This document shows positions 1 to 13,230 of a stretch of DNA of 64,000 bases, one piece after another (within the stretch, counting starts at the first letter, position 1; the number at the start of each line of letters is the position of its first letter). The notes below the pieces were generated by a model, which made no database searches, was not told the origin of the DNA, and saw only the letters and a list, made by a program, of their open reading frames with translations. The stretch is taken from the NCBI RefSeq assembly GCF_019399895.1, contig NC_091866.1:665501-729500 (forward strand). The letters are read 5' to 3'. Made by a program: the position numbers and the translations under genes. This stretch comes from Cardiocondyla obscurior. Lineage: Eukaryota; Arthropoda; Insecta; Hymenoptera; Formicidae.

Positions 1-50
1 AAATGCGGAACTCTTGTTATTTTTTATCTCTGTTACTGTGAGTATGAAAT

Positions 51-131
<81 letters not shown>

Positions 132-3030
132 TCTCTCTCGTTTAAACGGGAATGCTGTGCATCGTCGCAACGGTAAATGTCGATCTTATCCCCGTGTCGT
201 AGCTGAAAGAAGTACAGGAGAGAAAAGACGGGGCGCACATGCTTCGGCATTTACCGTGGCGGTGGGGCTTGAAATTGGCACTTTCGGTGAACGCTTAACA
301 CCCCTTTCGCGCGTGCACAAAGGCGCAACGATCTGGCCGCATGCGCGCGTTCGGTCCTTCTGGTGCGTTTTCAACCCCCCTCACGCGACCCTTTTCATTA
401 TCCACGGCTGGCTTTAAACGGGATGCAAAAAGTACGTCGTACCCTATCTCGCGTCCGCTTTAACTAAATCTATAAAAAGTACTGTATTAAGGAAAGACGG
501 CGGCGGTTATCAACTTCAGCATATCCAAAATAGTTACATCCGGGTAGCTGGAATTTTGAAATAAAGTTCTTCTGAAGATTTGCCAAATAAATTATACGAG
601 AATAATATTAATATAATATTTACAGTTGTTGAGGGTTAGGAAATTGTATCAAACTCTTTTTAAACAAAAAACTTTTTCCGTGATCGAGAGAAAAAAAAAA
701 TTATATTATTTACTATGTATTTCTTGGATTTTTTTTTTTTTTTTTTAACGCAATTAATGCAAGTTTGCGAGTGAAGGTAACGTAATAAAATAAGCAGGGC
801 GTGGTCTAATATTAATATATCGTTTATAATATTATTAGCCTGAAAAGTGTTCTCTAAGAGAAGCTTATAAAATACAATAAAAATAGAAAAAAGTATTGAT
901 TATGCGGGGGTAATAATGACCTACTTAAAAATTCTAGAAAAAAAAAAAACCTTCTAACGCCTATCGAAATATCATTCTTACATAAATTTTACAATTATTT
1001 TACCCTTTATTTTTATTTTAGTAAATTATCATATGTTTATATTAATTTTTACAAGGTAAAAAAAATTTTAAACAGCCTTCTTATACGGCACAAACTCTTT
1101 CTTTAAACTCTAAATTCTTCATATTATTTGCAATAGTATAATTAAAATCATTATAATAAAAATTAAATATGACGAAAATAATAAAATACAAATAACAAAA
1201 AAAATTTTTATTATAATAAAAAAAAATTGTACATTTATAGATATAATTGTAATGTTACAGTAATTAAAAATCCTTGCTATTGTCATATTTGTATCGCGCG
1301 CGGATTTTTTTTGGTCAAACGGCACTCTCTGCGCTCGAGTGTCGCCGGTTTTCTCGCATACGGCACCCCTCTTCCGGGCGACGCGAGCCAAAATGAAAAG
1401 CCCTCAGCACGCTTTCCGGCCGGGTCCAGGTGTTGCTTCACCAATCGACAATGGCCTCTCGCTCATGTTATAGATCAAAATGTGCTGCCGGTTGCGCACT
1501 CATTCGCGGTAGACAGGCCAAAGCCACCCTCGGAACTCGAGAGGGCGGTCACCGGGCGCGGGACGAGAAGGGGACATAAAACGCTTGTCCCCCCCGGTTC
1601 TGTTACTCTCTGTTGACGTGGACGCCGCTCGTTGACGCGAACGTCAATTGGGGGGGTCGACGGGTTTTGCAGTGTGACGGTTGTTTGCGAAATGAGGCGA
1701 CAGTGCCTCAACGTATCGCGCGAGGGAGACAGGGAAGAGAGGCTAAAAGAGCGGCATAGATTCGGCGGAATATTGGCTGACGTTCGACCGATCAGGTTCG
1801 CATCGGGAAAGAATTACCGGCAATTGACTTCTTCAGGGCAGCACGCAATTGCGTCGCTTATTGTCTTCAGATATTAAACTGCAAAATTAACGCGATCTAT
1901 TCCCGTCGTTTCTTTCCCGTTTGTGATAATTTTTTTTTTCAAATTTAGAGATTAAAGAAAGACACTTAAATATCACGCTTTCTTGTATTTTCTTATACTT
2001 ATCGCGGCAATTGGATTTATCTTGACGTAACTGGTAAATTAATCGCGTTTACCGCCCGTTAAGGTATTAATTTTCCCGTATCGAGATATAAATGTCCTAT
2101 TAGTGGAATTAAATTTTGTTTGTCGCGAGAGAATTGTAGCGTTATAATATCCAGAGAATTAACATCGCACTATAATCCCATCACATCCCCATTAAGCCCA
2201 ATGAACTCCCGTGAGCTCGTTAATGACGAGGGCGCCAATGGCTCACGTTCTAATCACTAAAACAAATCGCTCACTTCTGTAATCCCACGTAACCGCCATC
2301 AACGGCGGGGGTGTCCCTGCGATTTTCGTAGCAACTTGATCCGTGCCCATAATTGTTCTTGCGTGACCATGAACTCAGGATTTTGCTTCGCGCAAGATAG
2401 AACGTTTCACGCGAAGTCTCGAGAACGTGATCGCGATATCAGTCTTCGCTCTTTAAACAACTGCATTAATTTAAACATTAATTAATCGAGTCGGTTGAGT
2501 GCGACCGAGTCGGGGGTCGGAGGTCGGGAATGGTGAAACCACCGTTGTCTCGGCAAACGTTTCTAATACAATGTAAAAGCTGCCGTGTGCTCTGTAGCGT
2601 CTAGGATAAAATAATTTGGTCAATGCCCAATTATTGAGAGTCGCTTTGCATCGCGCGGGCTGCCACGAGCCGCGGGCGTCGCACCGCGCCGGCCGCGAAA
2701 CGTTCTGACAAAGACCCGGGAATATTACGTGCGCGCGATTCCGGCAAATTGTCGGGAGCCCTCCCAGTGACCAACTGCAATCCGCAGCTACAGACAACTC
2801 CCTTGCCGAAACCCCGGGCCGTCGCGTCGGTGCGTTCCTAATTGGAGCGGCGTCGCGCGTCAGCGAACTCACGGAACGCGCATACCCGCTTCTACGGACA
2901 AGCTTGGTCGACTCGTTCCTGACGAACACCGGGGAACGTCGTGGAACGCTGACGAGCTCACGGTGGAGAGAACATTCTGTCTGAATGACTAACATGGCGA
3001 TTTACACGGAATTCCACGACATTCCGCGCG
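1..3030. other. gene-free: AT-rich DNA with two CpG-rich islands
   Basis: After the (TC)n tract, 420-1290 is AT-rich with many homopolymers. Islands at about 1290-1870 and 2460-3030 are CpG-dense. The second carries a 174-codon ATG frame on the minus strand (2471-2995), arginine- and serine-rich and without a recognisable domain; I attribute it to low stop density. No splice-bounded exon is convincing. Confidence 0.6.
54..139. repeat. (TC)n microsatellite, about 35 pure units
   Basis: Uninterrupted TC dinucleotides run from about 54 to 124, followed by interrupted CTTT/CT units to about 139. Read on the minus strand it gives an RERERE frame, which is not a gene. Likely polymorphic in length and a possible assembly weak point. 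Confidence 0.95.
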
Positions 3031-5439
3031 TACACACGCGGATTCAAGATATAATTTCAGTAGATTTACCTTCGATATCGCGTTGATAATGAAGTAGTTC
3101 AAATAACTAATTGTCGCGTATTTTCTTCATGACCGAAAACCGTAGAATAATTTTTATAATACATTATTGTCGCGTCTGAATAACAAAATTATCATACCGC
3201 ATAAGTAAGTATTTTAATTTTTTTTTTATATTAGAATTTCAACGATTGTATGAAGTTCTATTTTAATAATAAAAGAAATAATATTTTAAAAATTGCCGTA
3301 AACTTTGTAAAAATAGAAAATACTTAATACTGATTCTAATTAATTTTGTTAGGAAATAAATTCTTCATTAGAAAATTAATTTAATTAGCATACTTTCGTC
3401 ATGGGGGAATATTGCATAATATATGAAATCGTGTTATACGAGTCACATACGTTGCACAGATATAAATTAAATAATTACATAAAAACATATTTATACAAGA
3501 TATGAAGATTATTTTAATGAAAAATATATAATAAGTATTAAAAATATAACATTAAAATATTTTTTAATTTACTACAAAGTAAACATTTCCCTTTTGTAAA
3601 ATCTTTTTGCAAAAATCCATATTAGCTAAATCCACTGTATTAAAATTTTAATACGTTGAACATTCATATAAGAATGCGAATAAATTTTTGATTTGTAAAG
3701 AGCATTTAATGCTTACGTTTAGTATTTTTTCAACCAGATTTGCTTTTAACAATTATGTATAGGGATATTGTCTTTCAGTATTGTACGCTATGTCGAAAAA
3801 TGAACAGAGTTCCGTCGACATTCTGTTCTCCATGTAACAAAACAGCAACGATGGGACATCGAAATCCCGATTTTGCTTGTGTATCATTGAAGACAAAAGA
3901 AGAGTAAAAAAAAAAGCAGCAACAATTAAACCTCCACGTTTTCTTTTTTCAAACTAGAACAAACGTTGTGCGCTTCGTGCGTGCTGTTTTTCAAAAGATT
4001 CCAATTGCAGACTGGAACCGATATCGAACCTCAAAATCTTCTTCCTCCTTGACAGCTGACGTATACTCTCGTATGACGCGAAGCGAGCCAATCGGGATAA
4101 CCAATCAATTAATCGGCGTTAAAACAAAAAGGCAACAATAAAAGTAATTTTATTCTTGCAACAATTTTTTTTAATAGGATAGGACTAGACTTCATTCAAA
4201 CTTTTCAAATGTTTATATCTACCTACCATTAAAATTACGTTCATTTGAATCGCGAACCTTCTGTATATGATTATTTAATTTATTCACTAATAAATCTCTA
4301 ACGGGGAATATAATATTTCTAATAAAGTTCTTTCAGAATCTAATTAATTTTGCGTTATATTAATTTTAACAAAATTGCAACATTGTGATCCAGAAATAAA
4401 GACTAAAAAAAATAAAAATAAAAAATGGGTTAGAAGAGAATTTTTTCGAAGATTTCACATAGATTTAACGCAGACAATGCGACGCTCTAAGAATTGCTCG
4501 TGTATTTGTTAGGTGCTCCTGGGAACGTTCTCTGTTTTACGGCATTCAGAGCGAGGCAAAGAGTCTATGAAGTAAAATCGTAATTCTTAAGGAAATTTGC
4601 ATGCAAAAGCTGCGGCTTGCGAGAACGGAAAGAGGAAGGATAGAGAATGACTGCATTACTGTGATACGCGCGCGCACGTACACAAACGTACGTAAAAGCC
4701 GTCGACACATATCGCCCGAGACGCCTGTTGTGGCCGTTGGCGCAAAAATAATGCTGGTTAATTAGCATTCCTTTTAAAATTACGAATATCGTAATTTTAA
4801 TCGCGTAACAGATTAATTTTTTATTTTAGCCGTTAAGCTAAAATGTTATTAGGCTAATGGTTCGAATTACGAGAAAGATTGTCATACTTTTCGTGATTTA
4901 ATTCAATCTTAGTGCTTTTTTTTTTTTAACCAAAACTTTTTTTATTGCACCCTTTTAAAGTCTTAGATAAGAGTCAAATAGGTAATAAGGGATTTTCAAA
5001 TTTTACAATTTTAGAAATATTTTTTAAAAGAATTAAAATCTGAACATTGCTTCAACAGAAAAGTGTAATAAATTTTAATAATTTTCCTATATGTATAATA
5101 TAATACTAAAATAAAATATATTTTAACAATATGTATAATAATAATAATAATAAAGATAAACGAGCCTTTGCAAGTTTAAAGTTAAAGGGAAATCCCATGT
5201 TGCCTTTTGAATAAATTAGAGACAAGCGTTTGATATCGACAGATATCAATACTCTCAAATATCTCTTAGGTACGTCGACATCGCGCACGGACAGATGATA
5301 CATTTGTTTCAGTCGTATCAGTCAGTCAATCCCGTAGCAACGCGGGCAACATGAAAATGTATAAAACTAATGCCGTGATTTATCGTTGATTTCCCCGAAA
5401 GGCGAAATACCTTCTTTTTCCAGTTTCAAACCGGATCGC
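3031..5439. other. gene-free: AT-rich DNA
   Basis: Mostly AT-rich, with a more balanced patch at about 3780-4130 and 4440-4760. A short CAGTC-rich stretch at 5309-5330 resembles insect initiator motifs (TCAGTC repeated), but nothing exon-like follows. Confidence 0.6.
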
Positions 5440-5739
5440 TGACATATTTCATTCTACCGCATCCTCCACTTTCCGGGGGGGATCCCGAAAGAAGGACGCG
5501 CACGTGTGTGTGTTTCTGTGTATGAGCGTACACACGCACACGTCCGCAGACGCGTGTACGATACACGCGTGTAGTTCCTCTTTACAGATCGTTTTGTCGA
5601 CCAGAATTTGATATAGTACGGCGAGAGTGCCGTTCTTCCGCGAGAGACTTTTGTGAGACGCAAAGTAGCATATCGAAGTGGTTATCTCGTAAATCGCGGG
5701 GGGGGGGGAGGGAGGAAAATCTATGGAAAATACGAAGAT

Positions 5740-5991
5740 GTGATTTACGGCGCCGATTTATTTCGCGATATTTATGCTAAGAAAATATATTTGTCACACG
5801 GTCTGCCCGCGCGCGATAGAGAATGGTATACATACGTCGCGAACATGATTTGCAGCGACGTAAAATTAGATGCGAAATTACACGTGAAACGATACGTCCG
5901 TCAATGTGAGCGCGAGATCGAACCGGTGCGATAAGATTGAACGTTCAGAAATTAGGCGACCGGGAAAAGAATAAAGTTTCTCAATGACAGC
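5740..5991. repeat. tandem duplication, copy 1
   Basis: First of two diverged head-to-tail copies about 250 bp long. Shared blocks in order: GTGAT-ACGGCGCCGAT at the start, GAAAATATATTTGTCAC, GATTTGCAGC, AAATTACACG, and a long 3' block containing AGAAATTAGGCGACCGGG. Divergence is greater in the first half. A 93-codon frame at 5653-5934 runs through this copy, but the frame is not kept in copy 2, so the repeat is probably non-coding. Confidence 0.75.
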
Positions 5992-6247
5992 GTGATACGG
6001 CGCCGATGTACACTCCGTCGAACTTATATTAAAGAAAATATATTTGTCACATGTTGGGTCCACGATAGAGTATGCAGTATACACTTTATAAAAAGAATCA
6101 TCTAATAACCGTGATTTGCAGCAGCATAAAATTACACGCACAACGATAAGTCCATTGATGCAAGCGGGCGAGATTGAACCAGCGCGATAAGATTAAACGT
6201 CCAGAAATTAGGCGACCGGGAAAAGATTAAACTTTCTCAATGGCGGC
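5992..6247. repeat. tandem duplication, copy 2
   Basis: Second copy of the 5740-5991 unit (offset 250-256 bp). It lacks 13 nt present in copy 1 between two AAATTA motifs (copy 1 AAATTAGATGCGAAATTACACG-like region, near 5866-5882), the signature of a deletion between short direct repeats. After 6247 only GTGAT resembles the unit start, so there is no clear third copy. Confidence 0.75.
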
Positions 6248-6902
6248 GTGATATATCGTGAGATCCCGGGGAGTTATCCGCAGTAGTTTACGGTGATATA
6301 TGTATGCTTGTTTTACTCGTGTAACTGCGGAGATGCCGGTCGCATGTGAGGTTCCCGGCGTAGCTTTTCCTTGTGTTGTTCGAGCTTTGCCATTTTCCGG
6401 GTACATTTCTGGGCGCATGCGTGCGTGCGCGTGTCTGCAGTGCGGGCACGTGCGGTTTTAACGTCGAGCAAAAGAAAATCTTGGCACGAGCGGAGCACGC
6501 CGTGCGTGTGCGTGCGCCGCGCGACTTGCAATTTTAATGCGACTTAACGAGCGCCCCGCCGACATAAGATTGCACACAGGAATTTTTCGAAATAGAGAAC
6601 AGCTTCTTTTTTAAAGAAAAGATTCAAATGCTTTTTCACAATTTGTTTCTGTTGTATTAAAGTTGTTGAAAGAAATTTTTAAGACGTTTTTAGGTCGAAT
6701 ATTATTTTATAGTAAATACCAAAGAAAAAAAAACAAGTTTTAACGTACAAAAATATTAAATCTGTTCGCTACTGTATTTTGAAAAACAATTTCTATCAAA
6801 AATGCGCAAAATATATATGCGAAGGTATAATTATTTCGCCGACTGTGTAGAAAAAATACCGTTGACAATTTTTCCCGTTTACCATCTCCGCGAAATGTAG
6901 TT

Positions 6903-6930
6903 AAAAAAAAAGGGGGGGGGGAAAAAAAAA
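6903..6930. repeat. A9-G10-A9 mirror-symmetric purine tract
   Basis: Nine A, ten G and nine A in a row form a perfect mirror repeat of 28 purines. Such tracts can adopt triplex (H-DNA) structure. It sits at the border between AT-rich DNA and the CpG-rich island that starts near 6990. Confidence 0.9.
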
Positions 6931-7009
6931 GTGTGTAAAGATTAATACGCAACGACTGTGTTTCGTGCCACATATAGATTAATATCAAACAAGATGGGAA
7001 AACATACCA

Positions 7010-7029
7010 CGCTCGTATCGATACGAGCG
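7010..7029. promoter_or_regulatory. 20-bp perfect palindrome centred on a DRE-type TATCGATA
   Basis: CGCTCGTATCGATACGAGCG is a perfect 20-bp palindrome. Its centre, TATCGATA, is the DRE core bound in Drosophila by DREF and overlapped by BEAF-32 CGATA sites, both linked to promoters of broadly expressed genes and to domain borders. It lies at the left edge of a CpG-rich island (6991-7930). Site identity follows motif knowledge; occupancy and an associated start site are inferred. Confidence 0.3.
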
Positions 7030-7251
7030 GATGAAAGTTTGTTCCGGCGGGCGGAAGTGAATCAACATTTGCACAGCGCGCGCATCCCCGCGTGCGCGTT
7101 TTTGAAAGCCGCGAAGCTGCCCGTGAAAAGCGCGTCCCGGCCTTCTAAGGGATCCGCGCCAGCCTCTCGCAAATTCATTCTCGCGATCAATCACCGCATC
7201 GAAACAGCGAAATCGAGTCCACGTCAATAATTCTTCTATCACGCTCTCCTG

Positions 7252-7281
7252 TGTCTCTCTCTCTTTCTCTCTCTCTCTTCC
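7252..7281. repeat. interrupted (TC)n tract
   Basis: CT dinucleotides interrupted by TTT at the centre, within a GC-rich island. Confidence 0.85.
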
Positions 7282-8262
7282 CCTTTTGCTATTTTCCTTT
7301 TTTTTCGGCGCAACGTGGCTCTCTCGTCGACGCTGTATTGACTCGTCAGCCTCGATCCGTTCGACAATTTACGCCGCGACCGTTCTGCCTACCTCGCTCG
7401 TTTTTCTTTCTCCCTCGTCCTCTTCCTTTTTTCGCGCGCCATCGAAAATGCCGGCGCGAGCATAAACCGTTGGGCGACAGAATCCATCGTGCGGGAGAGG
7501 AAGAGACGGCGGTCCTTCAGCGATTTGTCAAGGGCTCGCGGCAGAACGCGGCGAGAGGTTGATAACCGTCTTTTATTGTTTCAAAGTCGATAAACGCGCC
7601 CGAGGAGGTGATAAATGATTGTTGAAGGCTTTAATTCGAGGGGGATTAAAACGCGGCCGTGATGCGACGAATGAAATTCGAGGGACGAGGGGGGGGGGTT
7701 TATCCCCGTGCCCTCGTGTTTTATTGCCGCAATGCAATTTGATCGTTTTATGGAGCATTCGCGGCACGGTGCCCGAAAGTGTCATACACCACCGCCCCCG
7801 ATGGATAAACGCAGCTTTCGCAAAACTGCGCGCCGTAAACCCAGCCCGACTTTTTACGACGATCAATGAGAGGGAAGGAAAGAATAGCGTTTCAGATACC
7901 CGGAAAGAGAGAGTTCGCTAGCGTGTAACACGCGAGACAATGGATGATTAATTTTTTATGTACTCTCGTTTCATAGAGTAACCGAAGAAACAATTTTATC
8001 GTTCGCCTGAAACTAGCATTATCATATTTTACAGCAGGGAAGATTGCCGTCGATCAATAAGGTGATAAATTGCAAAAGCTGCGATCAAAAGCCTCGTGTT
8101 CATTTTATTTTAAATTTATTTAAAGGATCTTTTTTCCTGAATATTAAAAATATATTTCTTTTTTTTTTTTATTTATTGCAACTATTTTTTTTTTTTTTAA
8201 TTTTCTTTCCTTGACTGTCATGATTTTCATAACTAATTCTACCTTTTCGTAATTGTAATATT

Positions 8263-8310
8263 GAAAAATGTTTAATGAAAAATGTTTAATGAAGAATATT
8301 TAATGAAGAA
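8263..8310. repeat. three 14-bp tandem units plus a partial
   Basis: GAAAAATGTTTAAT occurs twice exactly, then as GAAGAATATTTAAT, then a GAAGAA fragment. Recent slippage-type expansion in AT-rich DNA. Confidence 0.85.
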
Positions 8311-10125
8311 ACAAAAAGAGAGAGAAATTATAACAAATACATATATCTTGTGTAATCAACGGAGTATTAATCTTTGTTCTATATAAATAGTACTGTAAAT
8401 TAATGCTACGTTACAATGTATTAATAATTAAAATAATTTGTTGAAAGGGTCAATTGATTTAACGTCACCCCGCGACAAGAATTAATTATTTTATTGCTAG
8501 GAGTAATTAAAGGGAAAAGGATTAACATAATCGTTCCGAGAACGAACGCTGCATTACTTCATCTAAATTCAGGATCGTGAGAAACTACTAAGAAAATTTA
8601 CGTGGCACCCGCGGGACGTGTCAGAGGTGCTCTAGAGTATCATAGTCAGGCTGAGCGAGAGTCGTTGAGAACCGAGCAATTATTTCCCAAGCGTTTGAAG
8701 TTCAGGGAACCATTATGACAAAAGAGATATTTGTCCTAGCCGCGGGATATTTTAACAATGGCGCTGAAAGATATGAGAAATATCAAGAAGTAATCGCGAG
8801 CGAACCGTGAACCGAATCATTTTCGAACGTCTGTAATTTTGGGTTGTCAAATTTACGAATCGAACCGATAAGACTTGTCAAGATTATTATTAAATTATTC
8901 AATTGCCGAGTTTTTTTTTTTTAATAACTATTTTTAGAGAGAAGTAACAAAACTTGATACATACTCGATGATAAAAGACTTCACGTATAGCTATAAAATA
9001 TTTGTAGTTAAGTCTCGATTTCGATATGAGAGGAACACGTCACGTCGATAAAAAGCAGTCAGTTACAGCTGCGGATTCTTCTTAGGTATCCTCTTAGAGC
9101 TTACTTCTTCTTGCGCGATTTTGTGGCCACTATCGTCCACTATCACAGTGGAGACATAAATTTTCGATTTCTTCTGCAAATGCACATTTCTGTCTTATCT
9201 TGACAATCGTCAAGAAGTTAATCGCCAACGATATCTGAATAAAACTATACTTAATTTAACGTCTATTATTAATTATGAATATATTAAATATAAGAAAAAC
9301 TTGTAATGTTCCGAAATTTCGTATAATGTAATTCAGAAAAGTTTCGCCGATCGAGCAAAATAATCAAAAAGCAATTTGGTAATAGACAGTTTAATAATTT
9401 CCAACATTTTTGCATCCTTTATCAAGCTTTATAACATGAGAGCGTATTATAAATATTATATGCTGAAATGCAATTGTTATTCGTAATAATAATAATTAAT
9501 TATTATTTCTGTCTATTCATTGTTTCAAATACAGTTATCATTTTAATTCAACGTTTAGTTGTACAAATTAATTGCGATTAAAATATTGTAAGAGATAATT
9601 GCAAAAGATAAATTTCATTACAGCTGCAATTATTGTTTACATTTATTACGCTTTTCGTACAAACGTGTCCATAAAACGTCGCGTACATTGCCGCGAGAGT
9701 GAGATAGCCGTCGATGGCCATCGACTTCCCGACGAGGTCGAATGGCGGAAGTGCAGTTTCGATGTCTGCCCGCGTCGTCTCTTACTTTTCGTTTGCTCCA
9801 CCACCGCGATGAACAGATACACGAGTAGCGACTTGGGCGGAAAAAAAGAAACCGCGCTACCTCTTTTACGATCGACCTTTGAGATCGCCCATTACGGGCG
9901 AGTGCGAAAAAGACGGAGGCCGCGAGAGAGAAAAAGAAAGAGTGGGAAAGGGAGAAATCGGAAGGCCAGGGTGGATAAAGTAAACGTTGTTCGTGGAAAG
10001 TTCAAGTCGAGCGCGGCGCTTCTCGGCTGCTCGTTTTATCCTTTCCATCTTTCTTTTCCCGCTCTTCGGCGAGCTGCTGAAAAATAAGATACGCAAACTT
10101 GCCTGTCTTTCCCTCCCGTTTTTTA

Positions 10126-10173
10126 CTTCCCTCTCTCTCTCTTTTTTTTTTTTTTCTTTTCCTTTTTTTTTCC
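10126..10173. repeat. 48-nt pure pyrimidine tract
   Basis: An uninterrupted C/T run made of (CT)n then two long T runs. It is an extended polypyrimidine tract, but the next AG downstream lacks an exon-like follow-up, so I treat it as simple sequence. Confidence 0.85.
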
Positions 10174-13100
10174 GTCGAAAATCCAGCACGGATTCGACGG
10201 CGTCGAAGTTACTGATATCGAATCGGTGGTCAACTTAATCGCTTGCTTACATCAAACGCCAAAAGAGTTCGGTGAGAATTTATGTGCGAGTACGCGTTCG
10301 CTCCTTTCGCTTTCCGTTAAATTTATTTTTACAATAATTAAAAATTTTAGTTTACAATATATTTTTCACAAATTTATAAATTAAATTTTTCGATTTAACA
10401 CTTTAGATGTTTAAAATTGTCAAACCTTTATTTTCTCAAAACCAAAGTAATATATTAGTAATTTTTTGAAAAAGTCATTCTTAAAGGTTATTATATAAAA
10501 TTTTTTTATTAATATATATGTAGAGTATTACATCATTCTACGTGATAGAACACAAAACGCCGACAAAGATAAGCGCAATATGGAGAATATTTAAACACCG
10601 AGAGCGATCAAGAGCCGCGGCTAAATTAATTTCCTCTGTAACATCCGTTTTCGTCTACGTCTAACAGGGAAAAATCCACGACACCGGTTTAAGAAAAGAT
10701 GGGAAAGATAAATGAATTTACGTGTTTAAGCTTTAAATAAATTGGACGTATCGTTAATCGTGGGATACCTATTTGACCAGTTTTCCAACCTCATTTTTTC
10801 CAATCGCAGCTGAACGTTGACGTTTACGTACCAATTATACGAACTGAAATTAAATATGAAGCTCCATTTATCACACGCAAAGTCTAAAATTTCGATATTA
10901 TGATGTAATACAAAAATTTTTTTTAATATAAGAGTAAAGTAGAAAAATTAAAAATGAAAAAAAAAGAGATAAAATTTTTAATATTAAAGAAAATTAAAAG
11001 AAATAAAGAAAAATTAGGTCAAAATTTTTTTTTTTTTAATTCGTTCTAGTGATTCTAATTTTTCTTTATTAAAAAAAAGATCTTTTTTAATGTTTAAATT
11101 TTAATTAAATAAAAAGTAAAATAGTTTAAGTAAAAGAAGGAACGAAGAAAATCACGTATATACAAGTTGAAGTTTATAACAATATATGATACGAATAGAA
11201 AACCTAAGTTTTTTTTATCTCGAATGGACGATACGAGTATCCGTGGAAATATAGATTTCGTTGCAAAAAGGTAAATTATTGGATAAATACGAAGCTTGAG
11301 AAAGTTGGCGCAATCCATTACTGTTACATTCGTAAACTGTGCGTGTTCACGAATGAAATACAGTCGCTCAATACAGTCCACTAACTAAATAAAAAAGGAA
11401 GAAAAAAAGAAAAAAACAATCAGACTAGTAATCTCCCTCAGATAAAAACAATCGTTCTTCCACGGCTGATCCTCGGAAAGTCGCGGGAACGAAGGAGAGT
11501 AAATGTTTCTGCTAGAAATTTTACACGACTTCCTACTTCATAGATTCCATTTACGGTAGTTCTGATGTTTCAGTGTGTTGAAACAGAGTTTCGAGTCCTC
11601 CCGCGGTTAATATAAGCACTGGGAAAGGATTTTCTAACAGTATCCGCGGAGCCTATAAATTTAATAATGTACGTGCCACAACCACGCATTAATATAACGT
11701 TACATGGCAAAAAAGAAGACGGGTTCTAAAATTATATCGCATACTCGATAACAGTATAAATTTCCGAGAACGAGATTCTTTTAATTCTTTCGATAGACAA
11801 TTGAAAACCGAGATGATAAACTCGAAAAATATAATATATTAATAAATTAATAACAAATATTATTCTTTTATTATTATTATTTATTAATTAATTTTTTTAT
11901 TTAACTAATCCGGTCGTGCTAAACGCGAATAAAATTTTTTTTTGCTTGTAACTTCTTTCGTTTTTTCGCATATAAAAAATAATTTACAAATAAAAATGCG
12001 CAATCTTTCTCCCAGTGCATTTTTTTAAAACTGCAGAAACGTGCAGTTGAGGTCAAAAAATTTTCACTTGCCCCGAGGAATTTATACTGGAATAATAATG
12101 TGGATTAAGGGGTTAAGCCGCGCTTTGGTCAGCTGGCGCTTCGAGGCGAAAGGAAATCTTTAGTTGGTAAAATTTATGTTTCCTCTCGCGAAGAGTAAGC
12201 AAAAAGAATGCGTCCGCGGGGAAGGAGCGGGCGTAAGAAATTCCTAAAACGTTTACCTTTTATCCTTCTGCACTGGTGGAACTTAAAAGAAAATGCTCGA
12301 TTATTCTTTTATCGTCGCGTTGCGTATATGTACAAAGGCGCGTTTTATTCCGGCTAATAAAAAGGAAACAGAAACGTCGACGACGTTTGCACGTGTGCAC
12401 GTTGTTGGATGTATGTGGGAACGGAAAGTGACGCGTTCGAATTAAACCGTTTAACTCGAATTCTGTTTTCTTCGCTAATGCGGTAAAAATGAAAAAAAAA
12501 AACGGTTGATTTACATTAAAATTTCTCTTAATCTTTACGGTGATATATTCAAATAGATATATGTAGATATATTTTTATATTATTATATGTATATTTAAAT
12601 ACATATTTATTTCATATTAAAATTAACTTTTAACTAACCACTTTCAAATAAATTTTCATAAAAATGTGGTACTTTTAATTCACAAAAAAAGAAAAGAAAT
12701 GGTTTAATAAATAAAAGTGTTCCATTAATTTATCTACATTAAAGCTTAAATTAATTTTTATTTGCGCCAGCTTTAATCGTCAGTTTATTAAACCGGGCTT
12801 TTATCACGTGCTTAGTACTCTTTAATCTTCATCTTGATGACTGCAATTCAATCTTAATTGTATATCGCCGTTTCTATCCCGGACAGATGCGGTCAAGTAT
12901 CGCGTTAATAGGGGTGGTTGCAAATAAAGTGCCGTATTTACGACGGTCACGAGTGCTCGACGTTAATTTGCGCGCAATGATCTGCACAATATGACCGTAA
13001 TACTCAGTCTGCGCAATGTTAATGCCTGTTCATTGGCGATCTTAATGATTACGCGCAAGTACGAAACGCACGTTGATTCGAAACTTGGAAGTAATACACG

Positions 13101-13230
13101 CGTTGGTTTAGAGAAAATCTTGAAGCAATCAAATACACTCGATTAAATTTTTGCGCATATATTAAAATTAAAATGAGTCCAGCTCGTTGTGTCGAATCCA
13201 CTCGTGTCATCGATACCTTTATCCAGAATA

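Larger units (their letters stand above)
5440..7930. other. gene-free: Z-DNA-prone, duplicated and CpG-rich DNA
   Basis: Contains GT/CA-alternating stretches (5500-5575, 6413-6434, 6501-6516), the 250-bp tandem duplication, the A9-G10-A9 mirror repeat, the DRE-centred palindrome and a CpG-rich island at 6991-7930. Frames in the island are composition-driven. Confidence 0.6.

Noticed and set aside
2471..2995. 174-codon ATG frame on the minus strand
   Set aside because: CpG-rich DNA with few stops, arginine-rich unbiased translation, no domain, no splice or promoter support.
9599..10087. 162-codon plus-strand frame
   Set aside because: Starts at TTG, the first ATG is about 70 codons in, and the remainder is basic low-complexity sequence in a GC-rich block.
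10523..10535. GAGTATTACATCA, matching nt 2-14 of insect miR-12
   Set aside because: The remaining mature sequence differs and no complementary arm lies nearby.
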